From the NCBI GenBank assembly GCA_963969395.1, contig OZ017802.1:19003410-19067409 (forward strand): a stretch of DNA of 64,000 nt, written 5' to 3'. The position numbers and the translations under genes are program-made. The DNA comes from Pseudoscleropodium purum. Its lineage: Eukaryota; Streptophyta; Bryopsida; Hypnales; Brachytheciaceae. The notes under the pieces were generated by a model that saw nothing but the letters and a program-made list of their open reading frames with translations, was not told the origin of the DNA and made no database searches. This document shows positions 1 through 12,096 of the stretch, piece after piece; positions within the stretch are counted from its first letter, which is position 1; every line of letters starts with the position of its first letter.

Positions 1-409
1 CAAAGCAAAATCTTCAAAATCTACATCATAGAAATGTTAAAGAACTAACAAAAGAATCTTTAAAAAAATTGATGGATATAAAATGCATTTTTTCTTAGAA
101 TGTGTTTGCATTTGTACATTGTTGAAAATTTGAAAAACTAGTTCATTAGGGATTAGCCCCTAAATGAGCAAGTAGTTAAATGATTAATTGGAAATTTAGA
201 TAGGTGAATTTAATGTGGATGATATTGAACTTTGTCACAAAATAAGTGCTAGTATGACTTTCATGAAGAAAAAAAATCCAACCCAATTGGGTGCTTAGAT
301 AAAATGTTATGGTCTAGAAAAGTGGAGGGCTTGATGGGCATCAATTGTCCATGGAGAAAAAAAGGGCTTGAACACCAACAAAAAAATGTTGGAGTCTACC
401 AAGGCTTTA

Positions 410-600
410 AAAAGGGTCTTGAGTGGGGATCTTAAAGAAAGATTTCAAAGTTAAGGGGCTTTAAAGGGGGTCTTCAAAGGGGCCTAAAAAAGTCTTCAAA
501 TAAGGTTCAAGGTGTCTTCTAAGAACGTCTACATGTGATCTTCAAGGGATCTTCATGAAGGGCTCAAAGAAGCTCTTAGGTTGGAGTCTTCATAGAGACA
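410..600. repeat. Purine-rich imperfect short tandem repeats
   Basis: This stretch is built from diverged repeats of the form GTCTTCAAAGGGG and GATCTTCAAGGG, spaced roughly 15-40 bases apart. No open frame runs through it. It reads as a decayed minisatellite rather than a gene. The rest of 1-1390 is AT-rich DNA in which I see nothing else. Confidence 0.4.
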
Positions 601-1390
601 AAGGCAAAGAGCAAAGGAAGTAAAAAGTTTGGAAAATGCTTCTTAAATTTTGAAATTCAACATGCCAGTTCATTAAGATCAAAGCATCTTGAATAATATG
701 AGACAAGGTTGTTTTTGTCCATTAGAGGAGTTTGAGGAGGCAAAGAGGGGCAATATTGCATTGAAACATTCAAATTACAATGTCTAAAGTAAGGTGAAAA
801 CACGTAAGTGGTTTTGTTATCTTTTAGATTTTTTTCTAACTTGTATTTGTATTTGAAATTTGTTGACATTGTATAAATCAAGTTCATCATAAGTGTGAAG
901 AAGAATTGTCACACTTATTTCATTTATGTGATCAACTATATTCAAAGCAAACTCTTATAAAACAATATCATATTCCAAAAATATATTTTAATTAGCATTT
1001 GCTAACAATCAATGCCTAATTTTTTCCATACTAATTTTGCACCCAATATACATTGCTTTAATGTGTTTTCAATGTAAAATAAACCAACTATTCTACAACC
1101 TACTTATGCAAAACACGTTGAAATGATTTCTTTTATGACCTTCCAAAATGTATGCCCATTAATAATTTATAAAGATTTTTTAGAAGTCTTGTGATATGTC
1201 TAACATAAATACAATTCTTTGTTTCTTAAAGATGTATTGAATTCTATTGATATAATCAATGGTTTTTATTTTCATGAAGTCTCTGGGATCTAATAATAAA
1301 ATCCATTGAATTCAAAATAAAACCATAGTTTGTCCTTGCAATTGTCATGAATTATATATAAAAATATTTAAACAAAAATTAAAAATTAAA

Positions 1391-1394
<4 letters not shown>

Positions 1395-1438
<44 letters not shown>
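1395..1438. repeat. (TA)n microsatellite
   Basis: An uninterrupted run of alternating T and A of about 44 bases lies in AT-rich intergenic DNA. The stretch that follows, to about 3240, holds no gene or repeat that I can support. Confidence 0.95.
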
Positions 1439-1441
<3 letters not shown>

Positions 1442-3239
1442 TTTTTTGCATGTGACACCTATTGAATCAAACCTTTCATTATAGTCTTTTTGAGGTGTTC
1501 TACCTTAAATGAAGCATTAACCTATTAAGGACCAAAAGTTCAAATTTTGAATAGATATATACAAACATGTCCAAAGCACAAAGAGTTTTTTTTTTCATGC
1601 ATCTAAATATTTTAGAATTTTTACTAGTGAAGGAGAAGCTTGTTTTTATAGATGTATTTTGCATACATGCATTAGGGTTTACAAGTGTTATTAGTTATGA
1701 GAAATAGAAGGCCTACACAACTCTAATGTATAGGACAATATATGTTTTGTGCACCCACAAATTGTCCCCGTTATGGAGGGTTATAGAGGCAATGTTCAAA
1801 GGAAGAACATGATGTGTAAGGTCACTTCAGACTACATTCCAAATCCCAACTCGTATTGAATTTTCAAAATCTAATTGGTGGAGAGCTAAAAATTGGAACT
1901 TAGGGGGGTTCATTCTACATACTATATGACAATATTTTGGTGCCAAACAGGTGGGGATTGGAAATTGAATTGGAGTTAGCAAAAGTAGAAACCCAACTAA
2001 ACCTCTAAATTCCAACTGATGTTTTGAATATAAATTTAGGAGAAAAACAACATATAATTGTGAAGTTTTGTCAAAATCTATCTATTTTGATACTAAAGTT
2101 GCCCCAAAATGAAGCCTGGGCATTTTCACATATCTAGAGGGGCATTTAATTGCTATCTAATATTATGTAAGAGATAAATTAGATCTTAAATTTGGAATTT
2201 TGACCTTCCCACTATGAAGTTCCAAGTCCCATTATATGAGATATGTTATACTCACCTTCTACAATCCTAGAAAGTTGGGATTTAGCCTCGAACAAAGACT
2301 TAGAAAGTTGGAATTTTGAACATACTGTAAAACATATGCTTGTAAATTAAGCCTTCATCTTGAAAGGACACCAAAGATAGTTTATGTCCTTTGGATTGTC
2401 AAATGGGCTTTGTTTATATTGAAGATTGGATGGATTTTTTATCTTCTTTTTTGTGTGCAATTTCTTTAAAGAAACCCAACAAAAAGCATTTCAATGAAGT
2501 TTGAAGTTGAGGATCCACAAACATGATTTAATATATGAAGTGCCACCAAAAAATTCTTATGTTGTACTCATCTACGCTATAATATACTTCTATTATGAAG
2601 TATATTATAGAGACCTATGATTTGTATTGATTTTGATATGAATTTTATTTATTTATTTCTTCAAAATTTCAAGATAATTTGAAATTTCCACAAAAAATTC
2701 TGAAAATTTTATGATAGTTTTTAAGGGAGTTGACCTTTTTCCAATCACTTAAGCACTTACACATATCTTGAGCACAAATTTCTTTAGTGCAAAATTTTTC
2801 CCATGTACAAAAATTGAACTTGGATGAACTCCATAATTTTTCAAAATTTTAATTCTCAAAACATAATTACTATGAATTTTTTTGGTTCAAGATGGTGTTC
2901 CTCGTACATTGGTAATATAGACCTTCCTCTTTTTGACCAACAGTTGGTTGTAGTATCAAGAGTCTTCTTAACCAATCATAATGTGCCACAATTATGTTGG
3001 GAACCGTGCCATAATTAATGTTTGTTCATTGCTCTTGCACAGAGAGAGAGAACCGTTGGTCATGAAGAAGTTAGCTTCCATAGACATATAATTTCATTTC
3101 CGAAAAAAAACAAAATGAAACAAAACTCCACCCAATTAAACAATGAAGAAATAGAGGATACCAAATGACAGGACTTTATTTTTGCAATGAAAATTCCGTT
3201 TCCTTTGTGTCAAAAATAAATAAATAAAATGAAATGAGG

Positions 3240-3660
3240 GACTTTCAAGTTTGACTCCACGGTCATAGGCTCCGTCCTTTTGATCAGCCAGGCGGGGTTT
3301 CAATGAATGTTCCGTATATTTTATGCATTCGTGACTGAGTTCAGCATCCACCCACATGCAATCTGACCAAATAATAAGGGGAACAGAGGAAGGGAACACA
3401 GAAGAGCGAGTCCAGAGTCCAGAGTTCCCGGTTTTGTGCTCCCTGCCTGCTGCTGCTGCCGGTCAACCCCCTGTTGTAGATAATGGACAGAATCCAATCC
3501 TGCACGTACTTCAACCTTGGCAACCAACCAAACATTCAGTTGTCATATTTAATCAAACAATTCCTTCAATCTTTTCTGCATTTTCGGAAACCAACACTAC
3601 TGTAGAGGGAGTGTGGCTGGTGGGCTTGTAAGGTAGCGTGCTCATAAACTCTCATTTTAA
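3240..3660. other. GC-richer island without recognised gene
   Basis: Base composition rises sharply compared with the flanks. Short open frames exist on both strands (for example 3356-3631 +, 91 codons), but none shows a recognisable domain and they overlap each other. It could be an exon, a non-coding RNA or a decayed element; the sequence alone does not decide. From 3660 to 4150 I see nothing. Confidence 0.3.
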
Positions 3661-4149
3661 GGGCTGGTCGGCCTTTCAGATGGGTTTGAGACGCCCAAAA
3701 TTATTTTCCCTTATTTTTCACTTGAAGAAAAATTGACGTGGAATCTAACACAAGTGGTTTCATATTTTTTGGAGCATTTACGAATTCCTTCAGAATTTTC
3801 AAAAAAATTTGCAGTAGGCACCTATATGTGATCCTAGACCTTGCAAAACCCATACACGCGCAATTTGGAAAAAGGTATGGCAAGACCAAAAACAAGCAAT
3901 GAGGCATTCAAAAAGTAATTCACAAGGTTCCTAAATGTGACCCTTACTAGATTTAAAAGAATCCTACATTCTTTTAATATGTGTAAGAAGGCAATTGGGC
4001 AATCAATTTTTATTTAGAAAAATTAAGTGAACACACATTGGCTTTGAAATGGAACCTCCCTAGCTCTTATTCCATCTACTTAAGAAGTAAGAACAAATCT
4101 TATTAATGCTCTGACATTATCAGCATTTTCACCGACATCCAATGACTAT

Positions 4150-4279
4150 GGCTTTTGAAGCTACCTATGGGACGGTTCGAAGAAGAGGGTCTGAATTAGA
4201 GCCATCTACTATACTTTGCCCTTTGCAATAGAATTCTATTTCATTTGCTTGATAAAAAACAAAAAACAAAACGAAACCA
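4150..4279 (+). mobile_element. SINE-like element, family B (copy 1)
   Basis: The sequence has a B-box-like GGTTCGAAGAA near 4174, then a body ending in TTTGCAATAGAATTC and TTCATTTG, then an A-rich tail (AAAAAACAAAAAACAAAAC). The body recurs in the opposite orientation at about 19418-19494, where a T-rich run replaces the A tail. A polymerase III-like box together with an A-rich tail fits a tRNA-derived SINE. Target duplications were not resolved. Confidence 0.5.
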
Positions 4280-6871
4280 ATATTGGAGTGAAGTAGAGAG
4301 GAAGGGAGAAAGGATGAGAGGTCTCATGTAAGATGGGAGGTCTCACACCGAGACCATTGTGAATGAAGAGTATGTTGGGTTAAAAGCATCTCCAACGCAC
4401 TTTAGCATATATGTCAGAGACACTGTAGGCTAGGTCTAAGAGCCCTTCCTAGTGTGGCCGAGAAAGTTTCAACCACTAGATGTGCCAAATGTGGTTGTTT
4501 TTTGTACAACCTTGAGTGCATAGTGAAATTTGTGAAGAGCCCAAGGTTGATTGTTTTTCCCTTGATTTTTATATTTTCATATTGTCTTTTAATGTAAATA
4601 TTCATATTCTAGCCACCTATACATCACAAACCAAGACGTGGTGGTGCATGACATTGGGAGAAATTGTAGTTGTAGGGTCCAAGAAGTGAGTAGATCTTGC
4701 CAACGCCCTTTTGTTGTAGGGAATTGGCTCTAATTCAAATAGCCATTCTTTGTAGGTATGATTAGTCAATTCTATCATTATTGTAAATGTACAAAGCAAA
4801 ATGATGTTATATTTTCCTTGCTTTAGTTTCTCCCCCCCAAAAGCGATGACTGTTTTTTTTCCAACTATGCAATCTTTATTAAAATTAGATTACCTAGAAG
4901 TTCATTTGGTTTTGAATGGGAAAAAGAAAGAAAGAAAACTATGATCTTGTACTTCGTTCTAGATTCCAAAATTTCTCAAAATTCATTTAGGCTTACATAG
5001 AGCTTTAGGGATTAAATAGGAGTGTATTTTGTGGAAAGTCCTTTAGTTTGTAATTGATGAATTGGGTTCAAAACTTATCAGGCTACATCTACCCTCTAAA
5101 ATATACTAGACACCCTTTCATTGATTTTGAAAATCCAAGAGTGGGTGGTGTTATTTAAAAAATAAAATAATTGGAGTCTATTATATATATATTCAAAGTT
5201 ATACATGTGTGTATACATTTGAATGGAATACATAATCATGTAATTGCATATCCCATATCCTTTGTTGCAATTGGACCTAGACATAAGAATATCATCTTTG
5301 AAAAAATTAATCCAATAGTTTGTAAAATTTCTATTTGTTTGGGAAAAATCTTTACAAGTTTAGTCTTAGAGAAAAGCTTTAAATGGTATTTTTTAGTATG
5401 CAAAGTGATTGTGTGCAAAAATACTAAGCACACAATAGAACCATGAAACCACTATTCATGCCTTTGGTTATTGTTTCTAGTTTGAGCTAATCACAAATTT
5501 TAATTTTAGTTTAGTTTAATTTTGGTAGTAGTTGGTTAGAATTTTTCATTTTATTAATACTAGAAGCCTTTTTCTTCTTCAAAATAGAAGCCTTCCATAT
5601 TGAAATATTCATTGATGTGATATGGCTATTTTTTGCATTTTTGCTTGAAATAATATTACTTTTGATTTGAAGTACAAATGAATAATGTGCCTTCAATTAT
5701 CATTTTGAAATGACACTCTAAAAATTCTAACCTTATCTTGTCAATAATGAATAATTGTTGGTCTTTTCAACACTATAATTTGGGTTATTTCAAGGGTCAT
5801 TTACATTCACTAGCAATGAGTGATTAGCCAACTTTATAAGAAAATTATGAACACCAATATTTACTCCATCCAATTTTGTAGTTGATTGCAAAACCTCTCA
5901 ATTCATTGCAAGTCACTTGTAAACCTACTCAAGTTAGTCTAGTGTCTTATAAATTATCATATTTGCTAGCACTTGCCACTTGTCAAAATTTATCTAGGTC
6001 TGTGCAAATTATATATGTATATTTGAATTAGGAATTCAAAATGAAAGTCAAGTGGGTATTGTGGCTAGAATGGGAGGTCAATTTAAATGAAACTTCAAGT
6101 TACCTTAGGATTAATTCCTAAAAATATCGCAACTAGCCCCATGGACCAACTTTTCAATGTACTTTGAAAATTTATGATAGTCTAGGAATAAAATAAGTTG
6201 TTCATGAAATGACAAAATTTCCAAAGCGTTTTCTAACACAAATATATGTAATGCCTCTAGCAATGTACCAATTGCATTAACCTATGTACCACCAATGAAC
6301 ATTTTCAAGGTATGGGTACTTTTAGTGCTAGCCTACGTGATCCCAATTTCAAAATTCACAATTAAGGTAAAAACACCTATACCCAACCATGGTCTCATAC
6401 TCGGCCTATAGCTATTTGCAACCAAGGCTAAAAAGAATTTCTAACCAAAGCTTGGAATGTGTTTTTTTCTCCTTTTCAAGGTTGGTACTAATAGGGTAAT
6501 GACACATGCCCCAAAGTGGCAAGCAAGAAAGTAGGAAGTAGTGAGCGAGAAAATAGTTTGTGAATGGTCAAAATTAGAAGAGTATAGACATTGGCTATGG
6601 GTTCTAAGCACTTTGGGGTTCCCAAAATTCATAGTAATTTCAATTTTGGAAATAAATTTAATATTAAAAATTCACACTCCCCATATCTCCTATCTTTTTT
6701 CATGAGAAAAATTTGCATTGCCTCACAGTGCTCATGATTTGTCCGAGAATTGCATATATGATTGGATATGAATGTTTCTACCTTAATTCTATGATGATCC
6801 CACCAAATGAAACCACTTGAGTTTGATGTCAACTCCATTTCTCTTTCAAGGTCCATTCACTGCAAAATACT
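4280..6871. other. AT-rich intergenic DNA
   Basis: No gene, RNA or repeat could be supported here. Open frames are short, AT-driven and overlapping (for example 5171-5446 + against 5236-5433 -), as expected by chance at this composition. Confidence 0.6.
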
Positions 6872-7201
6872 CACTACAAGATAATATCGAGTTTGCAATA
6901 TTTTTTGCAATGGTTTTGTAATGCCCACGATTTTTGTTTCAATGACTTTGCAATGGTCTCATATAAAATATTGCACTATGTTTGCAATGGTTTAGAATTT
7001 GCAATAGTTTAGAAATATAATAGCATGGATTTAGTGTCCAATACTTTTATATTGAATTAATCACAACTTAGCAATGGATTTGCAACAGTTTTGGAATGCA
7101 TTATTTTAAAAAAAAAATAAAAAGTAAACCCAAACTAAGTTCCGTTACACATTATTCCTTCCCAAAACCATTGCAAATGCCTTGCTATTTCTGTTGTAGT
7201 G
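6872..7201. mobile_element. Non-autonomous CACTA-type DNA transposon
   Basis: The element starts with CACTACAAG and ends with the inverted form (GTTGTAGTG). It is flanked by a 3-bp direct repeat ACT (6869-6871 and 7202-7204). CACTA (En/Spm) transposons of plants are known for CACTA-starting termini and 3-bp duplications. The interior has many copies of TTGCAATGGTTT and variants in both orientations, like CACTA subterminal transposase-binding repeats. At 330 bp it has no room for a transposase and must depend on one encoded elsewhere. Confidence 0.85.
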
Positions 7202-8160
7202 ACTTGAGACAAACTCCCCAAATTCAATTGCGAATTCAACTGGTAAATGGTCCGCAGCTAGCTTTGTGAACCTCCTCCTGCCGAAACGTCCTCAGCTACT
7301 GCCTCCCAACCCGAGTCAGTACGGTTCCGTTGTGTCGGTGCAGTCCGGTGCCAATCCAATCCATGCCAAGAGAATTATTCACTGAACTAGCTGAACCGAA
7401 GCTTAAGTTAAGCTAGCGCTAGACGGCTCTTCAAAACGGGGCTTCGCGTGTGTGTGTGTGTTTACCGTGAGCTTACAACGCAGACAGACAGAGGCTCCTT
7501 CGATCTGCTGGCGCGCAGGTACGGTACGTCGTCAGTCCTCCGTCCGTCCGTCCTCCATTAAGTTAGCGTAAAAGCTTATGACTGCGGCAGAAATAAAAAC
7601 TCTGGCAGAAACATCACTCCTGCCATCGATCAGTTGCACAGTTCTTTCAATTCAGTTCCTGTGCGCTCAAGTGAAGTCTGCTCCTGAAACACACTGAACT
7701 GATCGATCGATCGATCGAGTCCGGCCCAGTCTAACTTAAAAGTTACAGAAATCGATCAGACCTTTCCACAGTCTCCAATGCCCTCATGCTGGTCTCTGGA
7801 GGAATTGAAGGTTTGTCACTGGAAAAGTACTGTAGGACTAGAACTTACATGCACTTACAGCAGGAATGGTACGTTCTGCAGTCCAATTGAAGGTGGAACC
7901 GTGGATCTGTGGCCCTGGTGAGTCCATGGAGGGACCGATCGACAGTCGATCGATCACAAGATTGAGACTTCGACTTGCCGTGTGTGGCTCAATGCTATGT
8001 GGGACGCTTTACACTTGGAGGCTGGGACAATTCTCCTTGAGGCTGATTGCACAATTTCAACCTTTTGTCTAATCACAAGTGAGGATTTTAACCTTTTGTC
8101 CAATCAAAAGTGAGGATTTGTGGGCTCTTACACAACAAATTGGCTTGGTCTCCTGGTGTA
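7202..8160. other. GC-richer island with simple repeats, no recognised gene
   Basis: Composition is near 50% GC with several short simple repeats: (GT)n near 7448-7461, GTCCGTCCGTCC near 7540 and (GATC)n at 7701-7718. An open frame at 7866-8072 (+, 68 codons) has no recognisable domain. The region resembles the leader or promoter of a plant gene, but no downstream exon could be joined to it. Confidence 0.35.
8059..8120. repeat. Two-copy 31-bp tandem repeat
   Basis: Two adjacent 31-base units (8059-8089 and 8090-8120), each starting AACCTTTTGTC and ending GTGAGGATTT, differ at only a few positions. They look like a recent replication-slippage duplication. Confidence 0.85.
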
Positions 8161-8712
8161 AAGTGTCCCTCAAGTATGGTGCTCAAACTCATTGTTTCTC
8201 CTTTTCCAATTACGTCCCTTACCTACATATGTCCAAAATTTGACCCCCAAATCCAAAATAAATGTTAACCCAATTGAGACATTGAGACCCGAAAGTAGGC
8301 AACCGTAGATTACCAAGGTTATTGTAGAAGATGAAGAATGCACCTAATAGTCAAGAAATTGAATCATTTTTGGTTGATTGCCTTGGTAATTAGTCTAAAT
8401 CCTTTTGGAGTTAATATTGACTATTTAGTCACCATTTCTTTAATCTTCAACCCCTAATGAATGGATTTTTAAAAATTAGTTGTAGTTGATTTCTCTAATA
8501 AAAAGCATGTAGAAAAAGACGAAGTTTTAAAATGTAAAATTGGTCTAACTTGTAATGTAACATAGTCAAGTAGTTTTGTACTTTGTACAATCTCTAAGAA
8601 GATCTTTATTGTTATAGTTGTCTAGTTTAAAGCACTTGAACTTAAAAAAATATCTATTTTGGTTGCTATTGTTCTTGAAATATGACATCACTTGGTAATT
8701 GAAATGGTCCAT

Positions 8713-9330
8713 TTAACCTCTAAGATCATGAGGCATTATTTTCATTAAAACCACTCAAAACTACCATTTCTATTGTGAAGAGCAAAAGTATTTTTTCTTA
8801 AATTCTTCATATTATCCATAGAATCTTGTACTAAACTAGAATAAGGATGTAAAAAAAAAGTTTCAAAGAACCCAAATTTAACTAATTATGGACCACTATC
8901 AAGCCTAGAATTAACATCACATTTGCAAGTAAATGATGAAAATATGTTATTTACCAAATGTAGACTTTCGAGTTAAAATGGGTCAAAATCCTTGTTTTGA
9001 ATCAATTCAATAAAAAAAATAGAAAAGTAACAATTGCCAATCTATACATTTTCAATTATAGAGAATGTCGATAATTTGTGGATTTGTCCATAATTTGTTA
9101 AATTAGTATTAAAGACTTTGACCATGTAGATTGTATGTTATTAGTGTTTGCATTGAATAAAACAAGTTTCTTAGGACCTTGTGTAACTAGATTATAAGAC
9201 TTTTACTCTTCTTAGTTAAAAATTTTTAACTACAAATTTTGAATTAAGAAAAATTATAATGAAGAATTGAGTTGAAAGTCTAGAAAAAAAATATTCAAAA
9301 TATACATTCAATTTTTCCATTTAAAATATA
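8713..9330 (+). mobile_element. Degenerate R1-family element
   Basis: It starts with TTAACCTCTAAGATC followed by a stretch matching the R1 opening (CACTCAAAACTACCATTT). Near 9231-9275 it matches the R1 copy at 26024 (GAAGAATTGAGTTGAAAG). The parts are further apart than in that copy, so an insertion or rearrangement is likely. No 3' terminus was found. Confidence 0.35.
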
Positions 9331-9587
9331 CAAAGTATGCAATTTTCAATTTAATGATTTTATTGTATAAGATATTACATTCTATATTAATGTCAAAAAT
9401 CTCATTTAGTTACATAAAAGATTGTGTTTATTATAGTTTTTATTAAAGTAATAAATGAAGGAATATGTTGGTATGTGTAACAATTAAAATCTAATTATTT
9501 AAGTCTCTCCTTGAGATATGATTATTAATGAAAAATAGTAAAAAAAACATCAAATTCCTTTAGCTATGATCTTGTAGTCAAATTACT

Positions 9588-10517
9588 TTAACCCCTAAAG
9601 TTCCTCAACTATATTTTCAGAAAAAACTCTCCCAAACTGCCATTTTTATTACAACTACCAAATTTTTGGAAAAATATATATTTTTGAATGCATTTAACAG
9701 TAGGATCTCGTAGTATATTAGTTTAAAAATACGTGGAAATTTTTTCAAAAGAATCCAACATGTGGATTGCAAGATCTTGGTGTTTGGACTTGCAAAAGTG
9801 CCACTTTTTGAACCTGCTGAAATCCGGGCAGCTGCAGTTCAGTAGGTCAGATTTGCACAAAAAAAAAGTCAAAAATGATTGTAACTTTGGACTCTCTTTG
9901 TTAATGACAAGTTGGCTACATGCTTGAAAGTTTTCAAATCATTTGGAATTGTTTAACGTATAGAAAAAATTAGTAAGTAGAATGAACTAGGGAATGATTC
10001 AAAATACTAAATTGTTAATAATTTATTCATAAAACTGAAAAACGCCAATCCCAATGGTTGAAATGTTGTAATAAACAATATACATTCTATCAATTTATTT
10101 TTTTCCAAAAATATTTAAAATTGAATTAAATATAGGATTTCAAAGTTTATTTTAGAGTTGAAAATCCAAAACTGCCCGCAAACTAAAAATCCTCATAAAT
10201 TTTGACTCACTGATTGAAGTGGAATAATTCAAAGCTTTCCATGCACACATAAATATAATGAACCAATTTCAAATTTTAACTTTTGAAAAAAGTGATTTTT
10301 TGAAAGCTGCCCGAGCAGCCCGAGTTGACATATAAACAACATATTGCTTAATAACTTTTGACTCGTATTTCCAAATGTCTTGAAATTTGACACACTAAAA
10401 GATATTCCGTGTCCACACCTTGTGGAAAACTTTGGGCCAAAATAAATCAAATCTCCGCTCACAGGTACCAGAAAATTTATAATTCCAAGAACACAAGGCT
10501 AGTCCTTTAGGGGTTAA
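9588..10517 (+). mobile_element. R1-family transposon, best-preserved copy with 10-bp TSD
   Basis: The element begins TTAACCCCTAAAG and ends CTTTAGGGGTTAA, a perfect 13-bp terminal inverted repeat. The 10-mer TCAAATTACT occurs immediately before (9578-9587) and immediately after it (10518-10527), a clean target-site duplication. A 9-11 bp duplication is typical of Mutator-like elements, though the termini are shorter than classical Mutator ends. The 930-bp interior has no long open frame, so it is non-autonomous. Related copies lie near 18056, 26024, 33752, 36574, 39797, 42188, 48240 and 51525. Confidence 0.85.
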
Positions 10518-10527
10518 TCAAATTACT

Positions 10528-12096
10528 TTTATCAAGCTAAATTTATCCTTTACAATTGATTGGTAAAACATTGGTATACTTAATATCATTTACATTATAT
10601 GTTATAGTGATCCAAATTTTTTTTCTTCTTAAAATGAAGAGTAGAATTAGAAGTTTTGTCTTTTATTTTTGAGTTTTTGAATAATAAAATTTTATTTATG
10701 AAAAGAATTTTATGCAAAAGCAAAATTTGTTGATTTAAAAAAAATTCAATGAAGTTGTAGGAACTGCACTTTGTTTGTTTCAATTTCACATCTTATATTT
10801 TTATATAAAAAATATTTTGATACTTTGAAAGGTGTAATGAAATTTGACAAAGGTGCATGTAGTATTGGGATCATGGGCCTTTTTGAGTTGAATCTAATAT
10901 TGGGATTATGGACCCTTAATGTTAAAATCCCAATATCTCAAAATCAGAATGCCCTACATATAGAGTGGGTTGGAAAAATCATAAAGCAAGTTCAAATGAT
11001 CGTAACACATTTAAGTACTTTAGTAAATAGCTTAAATTCAAAAATTCAAAAAATTGAATTTGTTCTTCCACTGATTCATCTTGCCAATGAAATAGTATTA
11101 GTAATGTAATATATGAGACTCAAAATTATGAATTGAAGGAATATGATTTGTTTTTAAAAATAGATGGATTTCCATAAACATCTTAAATAGACTTAGTTGA
11201 TTTTTAAACCTTAGTGCTTAAGTAGTTCAATAAATCTACTTTGTTAAATGTATTCAAAACAACATTGTCTTATTGATTAAACTTTTCTTGAAAACTATAG
11301 GTCATCCTTTACAAGTGGAATTTTATGAAATAGTATTAAATGTTTCTATACACTTCATTGAGTGAAACAACAACAATATTGGAGTGATTAATTTTTTTAA
11401 ATGTCATTTTGATAACAATTATTTGTAAATAATGGTAGATCAAATATGTTTGCAAATTGAAAAAAATACTTGATATCGTACAAACATTGTAATAATATAT
11501 ATTTATTATTAAATGAAATATGTTTCATTTTAATGACCATTACATATAGTGAATGACGACATATAAGATGTGTAATTTACATAATTTGATTACTAAAATT
11601 TTCATATTGGATTTCACAATTGTATCTAACGTCACTTAATTACATAAATTAGTAATAAACAAGAAAATGAAATTATATTAATATTGACGAATGTAGATTT
11701 TGGTAATGATTGAAACACATTCTATCAATGAATGATAACATTGACAAACAAGATTGATAGAATATCAAAGATTTGGAAAGAGGAATTGAGAATGGAATAG
11801 ATTGAAATGAAGAAAGACTATGTCCTTTCACAATTAAGAGTGTCTATTGATCAATCGTTACATTGGGTGTAACATTCAAACCAAATATTCTATATTCGAT
11901 GACACTTGCACCGTGAGTTTTATAATCGTTCTTGAATTACAAAACTACAAATCAAAATAGCTAGGCAACTAGAAAATTTCCTTACAATTGATTAGATATA
12001 AACTGCATCTATAAAGAAATAAAATAGCAATAAACAAGCAAATAAAACAATTTTACTAGTGTCCAATGATTTGTTCATTCCTTTTGATTTATTATT
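10528..12096. other. AT-rich intergenic DNA
   Basis: A 112-codon open frame (10771-11109 +) has strongly AT-driven codon use and no recognisable motif; I do not call it a gene. I see nothing else in this stretch. Confidence 0.55.

Noticed and set aside
10771..11109. 112-codon plus-strand frame
   Set aside because: Same composition argument; no domain, no splice partner.
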